Under the pieces are notes generated by a model that saw only the letters and a list, made by a program, of their open reading frames with translations, had not been told where the DNA came from and made no database searches. A DNA stretch of 64,000 nucleotides from RPQJ01 sp963846885 (GTDB taxonomy: Bacteria > Pseudomonadota > Gammaproteobacteria > Steroidobacterales > Steroidobacteraceae): assembly GCA_963846885.1 (NCBI GenBank), contig CAWJXS010000008.1, positions 62,001 to 126,000 of the forward strand, written 5' to 3'. The stretch's first letter is position 1. Each line of letters starts with the position of its first letter. Both the position numbers and the translations under genes were made by a program. Shown one piece after another: positions 33,125 to 41,336 of the stretch.

Positions 33125-33415
33125 ATGACCTGTTTCATCGCGACGCTCAAGATCAAGCCGGGCCACGAGGCGGACTTCGAGAAGCTGCAGACAGAACTGT
33201 CGCAGCTGACGCATGCCCACGAGCCGGATACGTTCGTGTACGACATCCTGCGTTCACGCACCGCAGCGGATACGTACGTCGTGTATGCCCGTTTCAAGGA
33301 CGAGGCCGCATTCCAGTTGCACCAGGCCACGCCGTTCCACGACCGGCTCGTGCCGCCGATCATGGTGACGCTCGGCGCCGACATGGACCTGCAGTTCTTC
33401 GACTACATCGCCTGA
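33125..33415 (+). CDS. ABM-domain monooxygenase-like protein (2)
   Basis: 96 residues, same fold as the preceding gene: FIATLKIKPGHEADFEKLQ, TFVYDILRSRTAADTYVVYARF, FQLHQATPFHDRLV. The pair may form a heterodimer. It converges with the PQQ dehydrogenase gene, and a GC-rich hairpin lies between the stops. Confidence 0.8.
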   Translation: MTCFIATLKIKPGHEADFEKLQTELSQLTHAHEPDTFVYDILRSRTAADTYVVYARFKDEAAFQLHQATPFHDRLVPPIMVTLGADMDLQFFDYIA

Positions 33416-33423
33416 GCGCGTCG

Positions 33424-33450
33424 CCCGCGCCCCCGATCAAGGGGCGCGGG
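33424..33450. terminator. Hairpin between convergent genes, possible bidirectional terminator
   Basis: A perfect 10-base stem CCCGCGCCCC / GGGGCGCGGG with a 7-base loop that contains the stop codon of the PQQ dehydrogenase (33437-33439). No T run follows on either strand, so intrinsic termination would be weak. Confidence 0.45.
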
Positions 33451-35389
33451 GCGCGAAGACGAGCAGCACGTTGCCGGGCATGTGGAAGTACAGCCCGTAG
33501 CCCGACGCTGCGAAGACCTTGCCGTGCACGACCATCGGGCCGGCGCCGCCGCCGAACGAGCCGCCGCGCGCCACTTCACCCGAGACCGTCTTCCATTCCT
33601 GCGTCGTGTCGACGTCCCACAGCACCTTGCCCGTGGCCGAGTCGTAAGCGCGCAGGCGACCGTCCATGTGGCCGGCGAACACCGCGCCGGGGATCGAGGT
33701 GATCGCCGCGGAGATGCCCGAGTCGCAGAACGCGCGGCCGTTGCAGACGTCGTTCGCGGGCGTACCCCAGAGTTCCTTGCCGGTGCGCGGGTCGAGCGCA
33801 TAGATGCCGGCCCGCGACGGGGCTGCGTGCTTGCGCCCGTCGTGCTCGTCCTTCATGTCGGAGATCGGCACGTAAAGCCGCTCGCCATCGGTGGCCATGC
33901 CGAAATGGATGCCGCCCTGGATGCCGCCGCGTCCCACCTTGCTGCTCCAGACGATCTTGCCTTTCGCATCCGGGTCCACGCCGTAGACGAAGCCCGACTT
34001 CTGTCCGGCGAGCAGCAGGTCGCCCTTGCGCGCATCGCGCAGCACCATCGTTCCGGCGCCAAAGTCCACGTCCGGGCCGTTCTCCACCGGGCAATTCGGG
34101 TTGTCGGGCAGCATGCAGGCCACGTTCCAGGCATCGTTCGCGGTCTTCTGCGCATGCCAGACCATCGCGCCGTCCCGCAGCCGGAACGCGATCAACGCGT
34201 CGCTGGTGTCGTTCGCGGGCGATGAGTAGTTCTCGCCGGTGCCGACGTAGAGCACTTCGCGCGGGGCATCGATGGACGGCGAATTCCACACGGGCGCGCC
34301 AGACGGCGCGAGCACGCGCGTGCCGACCCGCGTGCGCGAGACTTCCCGTGGCGCGGTCGGAATCGTGTACGCCTTCCAGCGCAGGGTTCCGCTCGGGGCA
34401 TCGAGCGCGACCACGGCGCCGCGGAACGTGCAGCACTCGTAGGCTGGATCGGCGGCCGAGGTGACTTCCAGCGACGACACGGGCACGTACAGGGTGCCTT
34501 CGTGCAGCGACGGGGCCCCGGTGATCGTTGCATTGGGGTGATCGTCCGCCTTGTGCGACCAGCGCAGCGCGCCGGTGAACGCGTCGACGGCATAGACGCG
34601 CGCCAGCAGGTCGCCGAAGTACACGAGGGGCGTGCCGGCGTGCCTGCCCGCCGCAGTGGGCGACTCCACGACTACGGCCGTGCGCACTTCCGCCGAGGCG
34701 CGGAATGTCCAGCGGATGCAGCCGGTTTCTTCGTCGAGCGCGTAAACGGTGCCGTCCTGGCTGCCGACGTAGACGGCGCCATAGGCGACCGCCGGCTGGG
34801 AACGCGCGCGCTGCGCGTTCGGGAATGCGAAAGCCCACTTCAGTTCGAGCCGGGGCAGGTCCTTGACGGTCAGTTGCGCATCGGCTGCGGCAATGTGCCG
34901 CGTGCCTTCCGGCGTGATTCCCCAGCCGGACGCCGCCGGTCGGCGAGTCGCATCGAACTTCGCGGCCGGGCCGGTGCACTGTGGTGCGCGCGCCGTCGAG
35001 ACGGGGTGGTCGCCACCGAGATACGTCGCCACCTGCTGCTTCTGGGCGGGCGAGAGCTTCTCGGCGTGGCTGCGCATGATGCCGGTGTCGAGCGCCGCAT
35101 AGATGGCGTCCGGCGCCATCATCTGCAGGAACATCTTGTGCGGCGCCTTCGCCACCTGGCCCAGATGGCAAGACGCGCAATACTGGGTGAAAAACGGCTC
35201 CCCAGGATGCTGCGCATCCGTCGTCTTCTGGTCGAAGCGCGGCGCCGCATCGCCCGCGCCTTTCTTGCCCGTCTCGGCCGGCGCGACCGTTGCAGCGGCG
35301 AGCGCAACTCCGGTACCAAGTACGGACGACGCAAGGAGGGCGAGCAGGGGCATCACGTGCCAGCGGCTCGTGCGGATTGCGGCACTCAT
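33437..35389 (-). CDS. Periplasmic cytochrome c / PQQ beta-propeller dehydrogenase (polyvinyl-alcohol dehydrogenase-like)
   Basis: 650 residues: a signal peptide (MPLLALLASSVLGTGVALA), a cytochrome c domain with CASCH at residues 71-75, then an eight-bladed PQQ propeller with repeats such as VYALDEETGCIRWTF, VVALDAPSGTLRWKA and IYALDPRTGKELWGT. Adjacent Cys pairs occur at YECCTF. The order haem-then-propeller is that of polyvinyl-alcohol dehydrogenase and differs from ethanol quinohaemoproteins. It probably oxidises a secondary alcohol or polyol in the periplasm. It is last gene of the operon from 40311; its ATG overlaps the E1 beta stop by four bases. Confidence 0.88.
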   Translation of the reverse strand: MSAAIRTSRWHVMPLLALLASSVLGTGVALAAATVAPAETGKKGAGDAAPRFDQKTTDAQHPGEPFFTQYCASCHLGQVAKAPHKMFLQMMAPDAIYAALDTGIMRSHAEKLSPAQKQQVATYLGGDHPVSTARAPQCTGPAAKFDATRRPAASGWGITPEGTRHIAAADAQLTVKDLPRLELKWAFAFPNAQRARSQPAVAYGAVYVGSQDGTVYALDEETGCIRWTFRASAEVRTAVVVESPTAAGRHAGTPLVYFGDLLARVYAVDAFTGALRWSHKADDHPNATITGAPSLHEGTLYVPVSSLEVTSAADPAYECCTFRGAVVALDAPSGTLRWKAYTIPTAPREVSRTRVGTRVLAPSGAPVWNSPSIDAPREVLYVGTGENYSSPANDTSDALIAFRLRDGAMVWHAQKTANDAWNVACMLPDNPNCPVENGPDVDFGAGTMVLRDARKGDLLLAGQKSGFVYGVDPDAKGKIVWSSKVGRGGIQGGIHFGMATDGERLYVPISDMKDEHDGRKHAAPSRAGIYALDPRTGKELWGTPANDVCNGRAFCDSGISAAITSIPGAVFAGHMDGRLRAYDSATGKVLWDVDTTQEWKTVSGEVARGGSFGGGAGPMVVHGKVFAASGYGLYFHMPGNVLLVFAPRAP

Positions 35390-36396
35390 CCTTGCATGAC
35401 CTCGCGGATTGCGGCTTCGATGCGCGTCGGGCTCGGCACGTAGGCCCGCTCGAGTTCACGCGCGAAAGGTACGGGTGTGTGCGGGGCCGTGACCATGCGC
35501 GGCGCCGCCTTCAGCGAGCGGAATCCTTTCTGTGCCACGATGCCGCAGATATCAGACGCTACGCTGCAGCGCGGGTTCGATTCGTCGACCACGACCAGGC
35601 GACCTGTGTTGCTCACGCTCTCGAGGATCGTTTCCTCGTCGAGCGGGGAGGTGGTGCGCGGGTCGATCAAGTCGCACGTGATGCCTTCCTTGGCGAGCGC
35701 GTCGATCGCCTTCTCGGCGAACACGACCATGCGGCCGATCGCGACGACCGTGACGTGCTCGCCTTCGCGCAGCAGGTTGGCCTCGCCGAACGGGATCGTA
35801 TACGCGCCGTCGGGCACTTCGCCTTTGCGCGGATACAACGCCTTGTGCTCGAAGAACATCACGGGGTCGTCGTCGCGGATGGCCTGGATCAGCAGGCCCT
35901 TGGCGTCGTACGCGTTCGACGGCACGACCACCTTGAGGCCCGGCACTGCGGTGAGCAGCGAATAGATCGACTGCGAGTGCTGCGCGCCCATGTTCATGCC
36001 CGCGCCCATCGCGAGGCGCACGACGGCGGGGCAGCGGGTTTTACCGCCGAACATGTACCGGAACTTCGCCATCTGGTTGAAGATCTGGTCCATGCTCACG
36101 CCGACGAAGTCGGCGAACATCAATTCCGCCACGGGCCGCAGGCCGGCGAGCGCGGCGCCGCCCGCAGCACCGATGATGGCGGATTCGGAGATCGGCGTGT
36201 CGATGACGCGATCCGCGCCGAATTTCGGCAGCAGACCCTTGGTGACGCCAAAGATGCCGCCCGAAGCCTCGCGCTGGCCCGACGTGCCGCCGGCGCCACC
36301 GGAGACGTCCTCACCCAGCACGATTACGTTACTGTCGCGCTCCATCTCGAGGTGCATCGCTTCGTTGAGCGCGTCGCGGAATGATTTCTGTGGCAT
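35386..36396 (-). CDS. 2-oxoacid/acetoin dehydrogenase E1 beta subunit
   Basis: 336 residues beginning FRDALNEAMHLEMERDSNVIVLGEDV, the typical E1 beta start, with AELMFADFVGVSMDQIFNQ and LIDPRTTSPLDEETI. With the E1 alpha upstream (10 bases) it decarboxylates a 2-oxo acid, or an acetoin-like ketol, and passes the acyl group to E2. ATG 36396 is chosen because the open frame upstream lies over the E1 alpha end. Confidence 0.93.
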   Translation of the reverse strand: MPQKSFRDALNEAMHLEMERDSNVIVLGEDVSGGAGGTSGQREASGGIFGVTKGLLPKFGADRVIDTPISESAIIGAAGGAALAGLRPVAELMFADFVGVSMDQIFNQMAKFRYMFGGKTRCPAVVRLAMGAGMNMGAQHSQSIYSLLTAVPGLKVVVPSNAYDAKGLLIQAIRDDDPVMFFEHKALYPRKGEVPDGAYTIPFGEANLLREGEHVTVVAIGRMVVFAEKAIDALAKEGITCDLIDPRTTSPLDEETILESVSNTGRLVVVDESNPRCSVASDICGIVAQKGFRSLKAAPRMVTAPHTPVPFARELERAYVPSPTRIEAAIREVMQG

Positions 36397-36406
36397 CGCT
36401 GAGGGC

Positions 36407-37381
36407 TCAGTAGGAAATGTAGACGTCGGTTTCGACTTCGGACTCGGGCGGCGGCGCTGACGCCTTGGCTGTCGCAACGGCCGTCTCGATCTGTGCCAGG
36501 ACCTGCTCGTCGATCGCGTCGAGCGTCGCGGCCGTGAGCCAGCCTTCGGCCGTCACGCGCGCGCGGAAATTCTTGAGGCAGTCCATCGTTTCGCGCTGCT
36601 GCTTGACCTCGTCCTTCGCACGGTACAGCTGCGGGTCGCCCTCGAAGTGGCCGTAGAAGCGCGTGATGGTCGCCTCCAGCGTCGACGGGCCTGCGCCGCG
36701 GCGCGCGTTGTCGATCAGGCGACCGGCGGCTTCGTACACCGCGAAGAAGTCCGCTCCGTCGCAGCGTTCGGCCGGCATGCCGAAGCCGCGCGCCCGGCCG
36801 GCGATGTCCTTCGAGCCCACCGCGTAGTCCTTGCCCGTGTGTTCGCTGTAGCCGTTGTCCTCGATCACGAAGATCGCCGGCACCTTGAGCACGACGGCCA
36901 TGTTCATGGCCTCGAACACCGTGCCCTGGTTGCAGCTGCCGTCGCCGCCGAACGCGATGCTGACGCGCCCGTTGCCGCGATTGCGGCAGGCGATCGCCGC
37001 GCCGACGGCGAGCGGCGGACCGCCGCCGACGATCGCGTTGGCGCCGAGCATGCCCTTGGTGACGTCGGCGATGTGCATCGAGCCGCCCTTGCCCTTGCAG
37101 AGGCCGTCGGCGCGACCGTAGATCTCGAGCATCATGCCCGTGACGTCGCAGCCCTTGGCGATGCAGTGGCCGTGGCCGCGATGCGTGCTGACGATGTAGT
37201 CCGCGTCGTCGAGGTGCTCGCAGACGCCGACTGCAACCGCTTCCTGGCCCGCGTAGAGGTGGGTGAAGCCGGGAATCTCGCCGGTGGCGATCTCCACGTG
37301 CAGTCGCTCCTCGAATTCACGGATGGTCTTCATCTGGCGGTAGGCGCGCGCGAGGCGCTCCGCGGAAAGGGGTGCTGACAT
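36407..37381 (-). CDS. 2-oxoacid/acetoin dehydrogenase E1 alpha subunit
   Basis: 324 residues: MKTIREFEERLH, a THRGHGHCIAKG loop, the thiamine-diphosphate motif GGDGSCNQGTVFEAMN and the regulatory-loop-like ITRFYGHFEGD. Length and motifs are closest to the AcoA/PdhA group. The thiamine cofactor may explain why thiamine salvage is encoded nearby, but no shared control is seen. ATG 37381 fits the family N-terminus. Confidence 0.93.
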   Translation of the reverse strand: MSAPLSAERLARAYRQMKTIREFEERLHVEIATGEIPGFTHLYAGQEAVAVGVCEHLDDADYIVSTHRGHGHCIAKGCDVTGMMLEIYGRADGLCKGKGGSMHIADVTKGMLGANAIVGGGPPLAVGAAIACRNRGNGRVSIAFGGDGSCNQGTVFEAMNMAVVLKVPAIFVIEDNGYSEHTGKDYAVGSKDIAGRARGFGMPAERCDGADFFAVYEAAGRLIDNARRGAGPSTLEATITRFYGHFEGDPQLYRAKDEVKQQRETMDCLKNFRARVTAEGWLTAATLDAIDEQVLAQIETAVATAKASAPPPESEVETDVYISY

Positions 37382-37415
37382 GTCGCCTCGATTGGCCTGG
37401 TTGGGGGCGTGAGGT

Positions 37416-38783
37416 TCAAACAGCGCCAGGCGGCTTGCCGCCCGGCCCATAGACGTAATCGTCGATGACCTTGTGGAAGTGGCGGATGCGCAGTTCCTGC
37501 GCGCCGATCCACAGGCCTTCGAACGCAGCCGAATGCATGCCGGCCTGCACGCCGGGCAGGTTCGCGGCATCCTGGTCGAGCACGAGCCCGATCGATTTCT
37601 CGCCGTGCTTGAACTGCTGGTGCCGCGGCCGTGCGGGCCACTCGTGGCCCTCCGGCACGAGTTCGAACGTCCAGATGTCGTAGAACATCCGGTCCGGATC
37701 CGTGGGATGCGGCCGCTGCCGGAACAGCATCAGGTCGTCCGCATGCACGTTGAGCGTGACGTTCGGGAAGATCAGGTAGTGGTAGTCGTCGGTGAGCTGG
37801 TCGTCATTGAGCTGCGAGTAATCCTTGCCCTGCGCCGGCCCATGCTTGCGCTTCCACTGCTGCACGTCGCGGCGGATGTTCTCGTAGGGCTCGTCGTAAT
37901 CGGCCGGGTCCATGCCCGCCGCCTTCATGATCACCTTGATGGGGTCGGGGATCGCCGGCGGGCGCCGTACGCGCGGACTCCACGTCGCGAACGGGATCAG
38001 GTAGCGGTTGTGGCGCTCGAAGCAGTCGATCTGGATGTCCAGGTCGTGCAGGTACCACATGAGCTGCGGGTGGATGCCCTGCACGTGGTAGCTCTCGTTG
38101 AACGCGTCCACCGACGCCTTCCAGTTGCAGTTCCACTCGACGGTGATGTCGCGCGTGAGCGCCATCTTGCCGAAGTTGTACGGCTCGAGGTGCTGGTGCA
38201 CCGGTGCAAGAAACTCGTGCAGCGGACCCACGTCCGGGTCGAGGCTGAACCAGACGAAGCCGCCCCACGCCGCGCAGGGCAGTTCCTTGAGGCCGCGGCA
38301 GGGCGGGGCACCCTGGGGGAACGTGTCGAGGTCGGGAATGCGCTTGAATGAGCCGTCGAGCGCGTAGTCCCAATGATGGTACTGGCACTTGAACGAGTCG
38401 GCGCTGCCGACGCCCGTGGGCCGCAGCCGGTTGCCGCGGTGCAGGCACACGTTGTAGAAGGCGCGCACGCTGCCATCAGCCTGGCGCACGATCAGCACGG
38501 ACTCGCGGCCGATTTCAGTCGCGACGAAATCGCCAGGCTCGCGCAGGTCCGACTCCACCGCGCCGAGCAGCCATACCTTCTTCCAGATGCGCTCCCATTC
38601 GAGCTGCATGAACTCAGGCGTGGTGTAGCGCTCTTTGCGGATCAGGTCGTGGCCGAGCTCAGGGTCGGGCTCTTTCGCGCAGGGCGTGACCGGGCTCTGT
38701 TCGGGCGCGACGCGCCTGACCTTGCGATAGGCCGGCGTCTTCGACGCGGCGCGCAGTTCCTCGTCCTTCGGGTTTGAGCTCAT
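37416..38783 (-). CDS. Rieske non-heme iron oxygenase, alpha subunit (3)
   Basis: 455 residues. Rieske motifs CLHRGNRLR (about residue 119) and CQYHHWDYALDG; iron site DAFNESYHVQGIHPQ. It is related to the gene at 11425 in layout and in the C-terminal HxxPTDPxRMFYD-like segment. No beta subunit is adjacent. Third gene of the operon starting at 40311. ATG 38783 begins MSSNPKDEELR; the upstream open frame lies over the ThuA-like gene. Confidence 0.92.
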   Translation of the reverse strand: MSSNPKDEELRAASKTPAYRKVRRVAPEQSPVTPCAKEPDPELGHDLIRKERYTTPEFMQLEWERIWKKVWLLGAVESDLREPGDFVATEIGRESVLIVRQADGSVRAFYNVCLHRGNRLRPTGVGSADSFKCQYHHWDYALDGSFKRIPDLDTFPQGAPPCRGLKELPCAAWGGFVWFSLDPDVGPLHEFLAPVHQHLEPYNFGKMALTRDITVEWNCNWKASVDAFNESYHVQGIHPQLMWYLHDLDIQIDCFERHNRYLIPFATWSPRVRRPPAIPDPIKVIMKAAGMDPADYDEPYENIRRDVQQWKRKHGPAQGKDYSQLNDDQLTDDYHYLIFPNVTLNVHADDLMLFRQRPHPTDPDRMFYDIWTFELVPEGHEWPARPRHQQFKHGEKSIGLVLDQDAANLPGVQAGMHSAAFEGLWIGAQELRIRHFHKVIDDYVYGPGGKPPGAV

Positions 38784-38796
38784 GACGAGACCCCGC

Positions 38797-39543
38797 TCAT
38801 TGCAGGCCAGCGGCCCAGCGCAGGCTGCGCCGCAGCAGTTCGTTGAAGGCCGGCACCGGCCAGCTGCCGCGCTCGACCGTCGGGTACTCGTCCATGAGCG
38901 GCCGCATGTCGTAGTGACCGCGCGCATGGCCGAGCGTGAAATACAGTACTTCTCCGGCGCCGACCTTTTTCAGGTACATGACGGGGCGCGGCTCGTCGGC
39001 GCTCCAGTCGCGCTCGGCAAAACCCTTGGCTTCGCCGGTCCAGCGGGTGTGCAGCAGCGTCTCGAACGGCGGGTGCAGCTCGCTCAGGTAAAGCTCGTCC
39101 TGCGCATCGAATGGTTCGATGCCCGCCACCAGCGGGTGCAGCGGAGCGGTGATCTCGACCCGGTAGGGCGCAATGGGCGGGTGGGCGACGAACTGGCTGC
39201 CCAGGGTCTGCATGAACGTCTGGGCGTCGCGTGGCGCTTCCCAGCCGCGCCCCTTCACGTAGCGCAGGATGGAGTTGGTGCCGTGCAGGGCGAGCCAGCG
39301 CTTGCCGCTGGCGACGTAATCGCGCAGGCGCAGCGCGGTGGCTTCGTCCGGCACGATGTCGACCGTGTACGTGACCAGGAAATCGCTCGCCTCGATCGCG
39401 GCGGTATCCGCATAGTCCTCGGCGATGCGCGTGCGGATACGGTCGTGCTCACCGAGCAGGCCCAGCAGCTGCAACCGCGCGTAGTCGATGTCGTGGTACT
39501 TGCCGCCACAGACGAAATACGCGTCGATCGCTGCCTTGGGCAT
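38797..39543 (-). CDS. ThuA-like domain protein
   Basis: 248 residues of the ThuA/class I glutamine-amidotransferase-like fold: FVCGGKYHDIDYARLQLLG, YVASGKRWLALHGTNS, the RVEITAPLHPLVAGI strand and EVLYFTLGHARGHYD. ThuA-domain proteins occur in sugar utilisation and dehydrogenase operons, but their reaction is not established. Six bases follow the SDR stop, and the next gene is 13 bases on. Confidence 0.82.
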   Translation of the reverse strand: MPKAAIDAYFVCGGKYHDIDYARLQLLGLLGEHDRIRTRIAEDYADTAAIEASDFLVTYTVDIVPDEATALRLRDYVASGKRWLALHGTNSILRYVKGRGWEAPRDAQTFMQTLGSQFVAHPPIAPYRVEITAPLHPLVAGIEPFDAQDELYLSELHPPFETLLHTRWTGEAKGFAERDWSADEPRPVMYLKKVGAGEVLYFTLGHARGHYDMRPLMDEYPTVERGSWPVPAFNELLRRSLRWAAGLQ

Positions 39544-39549
39544 GGCGGT

Positions 39550-40311
39550 TTAGAAGCGCACGCCCTTCGTGTAGCCGTTGTCGGCCACGATGTTGGCGCC
39601 CGTGATCAGGCTCGACGCCGGGCTTGCCAGGAACGTGACCACGCGCGCGACTTCGTCGGGCGTGCCCATGCGGCCGCTGGGAATCTGCCGCACGGTCGAG
39701 TCATAGAATTTCTGGTTGGTGCCCTTGATCATTTCCCAGGCGCCGCCTTCGAAATAGATCGGGCCCGGGCACACGGTGTTCACGCGCACATTGAACTTGC
39801 CGACGAACTGCGACAGCTGCTTGGAATACGTGATGAGCGCGGCCTTCATGGCGTTGTAGGCCATGGGCGCCGCGAAGGTCTCGATGGCATTGGTCGAACT
39901 GATGATCACGACCGAGCCCTCGCCTGACTTCTTCAGGTGCTCCATCAGCGCTTCGCAGCCGCGCACCGTGTGCAGCACGTCGATCTCGAAGTTCTTCCAC
40001 CAGTTCTTTTCACTGTCCATGCCGCCGCCGGCACTGACGTTGGCGACGAACGCGTCGCACCCGCCGAGATCCGTCGCCGTCTTCTCGAGCCAGGCCTTGT
40101 AGGCGTCGCCGTCGCGAACGTTGACCGGCGCACCGAACACGTTGACCCCGCGCGCCTTGAGCGCGGCCGTCGTCTCTGCCACCTCGTCCTCATTGCGCGC
40201 ACAGAAGCCGATGTCCACGCCCTCGGCCGCCAGTTGTTCGACGATGGCGCGACCGATGCCACGGGTTGCCCCGGTCACGATCGCCTTCTTGCCTCTGAGG
40301 TTCAGGTCCAT
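39550..40311 (-). CDS. SDR family oxidoreductase, first gene of the E1/PQQ operon
   Basis: 253 residues, classical SDR: VTGATRGIGRA, NVSAGGG, Ser in ISSTNAIET and catalytic YNAMKAAL. It probably oxidises a secondary alcohol with NAD(P). ATG 40311 is 75 bases downstream of operator site 4. The -10 TATACT is at 40366-40361. It opens a six-gene operon (SDR, ThuA, Rieske, E1 alpha, E1 beta, PQQ dehydrogenase). Confidence 0.92.
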   Translation of the reverse strand: MDLNLRGKKAIVTGATRGIGRAIVEQLAAEGVDIGFCARNEDEVAETTAALKARGVNVFGAPVNVRDGDAYKAWLEKTATDLGGCDAFVANVSAGGGMDSEKNWWKNFEIDVLHTVRGCEALMEHLKKSGEGSVVIISSTNAIETFAAPMAYNAMKAALITYSKQLSQFVGKFNVRVNTVCPGPIYFEGGAWEMIKGTNQKFYDSTVRQIPSGRMGTPDEVARVVTFLASPASSLITGANIVADNGYTKGVRF

Positions 40312-40386
40312 GCGCGCTCTCCCGTTCGTTCGCAACCGATGCCTGGCACCGAGCCCCGGCAGTATAGACTTCGACCCTTAAAAATA

Positions 40387-40404
40387 AACAGTCGTGACTG
40401 TTTT
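40387..40404. promoter_or_regulatory. Palindromic operator, site 4
   Basis: AAACAGTCGTGACTGTTT, perfect arms; symmetry extends to AATAAACAG/CTGTTTTTATT. On the minus strand CTGTTT is 20 bases from TATACT (40366-40361). Only the minus-strand operon starts here; the gene on the other side (40442) ends towards it. Confidence 0.8.
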
Positions 40405-40441
40405 TATTGTCCGGTCGGCCGCGGGTGCGACCGACCTGCGT

Positions 40442-41200
40442 TCACTGCACGGTCAGGGCGTTGTCGAGCAGGATTTCCGTCCCGTTGACGTAGCGGGACT
40501 CGTCCGACGCGAGGTAAACGACCAGGTTGGCGACGTCCTCGGGCTTGCCCAGCCCGGTCGGCGTCTGCTCCCAGTAAGACATCTCCATGCCGAGCGTCTT
40601 GGTCGCGTCGCGCACCATCTGCGTGTCGATCGCGCCCGCATGGATGGAATTGCAGCGGATGTTGTACTTGTTCATCTGGCAATGCACGGCGATCGCCTTG
40701 GTCATCGAGCGTACGGCGCCCTTGGCCGCGCTGTAGGCGAAATACACCGGGTAGCCGATGTGCGAAGCGACCGACGACATGTTGATGATCGAGCCGCCGC
40801 CGCTCGCCTTCATGGCGGGCATCGCGTGCTTGCAGCCGAGGAACACGCCCTCGGACATCACGGCGTTCTGGAAGCGGAAATCCTCCAGCGAGCAATCCTC
40901 GGGGGTCGCGATCTTGACGACGCCGGCATTGTTGACCAGCACGTGCAGTCCGCCGAAGGCCTGCACGGTTGCGGCGATGACTTCCTGCCAGCGCTGCTCG
41001 TCGCGTACGTCCTGCACCAGGAACAGGGCAGCCCCGGGATGCCTGGCATTGATTTCCGCTGCCACGTTGCGGCCTGCGGCCTCGTTCACGTCGGTCAGTA
41101 CGACCTTGGCTCCCTCGCGCGCCAGGCCGATGGCGTCCGCGCGGCCGAGCCCCGCTGAACCGCCCGTCACGATGGCCACTTTCCCGTCGAGTCGTCCCAT
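40442..41200 (-). CDS. SDR family oxidoreductase
   Basis: 252 residues: VTGGSAGLGRADA, VNNAGVVKI, Ser in INMSSVASH, catalytic YSAAKGAV and a C-terminal VNGTEILLDNALTV. Classical NAD(P)-dependent alcohol or hydroxyacyl dehydrogenase type. ATG 41200 is chosen over an upstream in-frame ATG at 41284. It is divergent from the TetR gene and has its own promoter region with a weak operator-like sequence. Confidence 0.9.
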   Translation of the reverse strand: MGRLDGKVAIVTGGSAGLGRADAIGLAREGAKVVLTDVNEAAGRNVAAEINARHPGAALFLVQDVRDEQRWQEVIAATVQAFGGLHVLVNNAGVVKIATPEDCSLEDFRFQNAVMSEGVFLGCKHAMPAMKASGGGSIINMSSVASHIGYPVYFAYSAAKGAVRSMTKAIAVHCQMNKYNIRCNSIHAGAIDTQMVRDATKTLGMEMSYWEQTPTGLGKPEDVANLVVYLASDESRYVNGTEILLDNALTVQ

Positions 41201-41259
41201 GGTTTGCTCCCCGCCGCAATGATGGATCGCCGTGCCGATGCGGCAGGCGCGGCCGAACT

Positions 41260-41277
41260 TATCAGTCAGCCCTGTCG
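41260..41277. promoter_or_regulatory. Weak operator-like sequence in the SDR/tetR divergent region
   Basis: TATCAGTCAGCCCTGTCG keeps the inner CAG-N6-CTG of the operator; each arm matches at 4 of 6 positions. It lies about 60 bases before the tetR ATG and the same distance before the divergent SDR. It could allow weak autoregulation. This match alone could occur by chance. Confidence 0.3.
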
Positions 41278-41336
41278 GTTTCAATCACCTTTGACTTTTC
41301 CAGACAGCCGCCACATCCTGCGGCTAAAGTCTGGGG

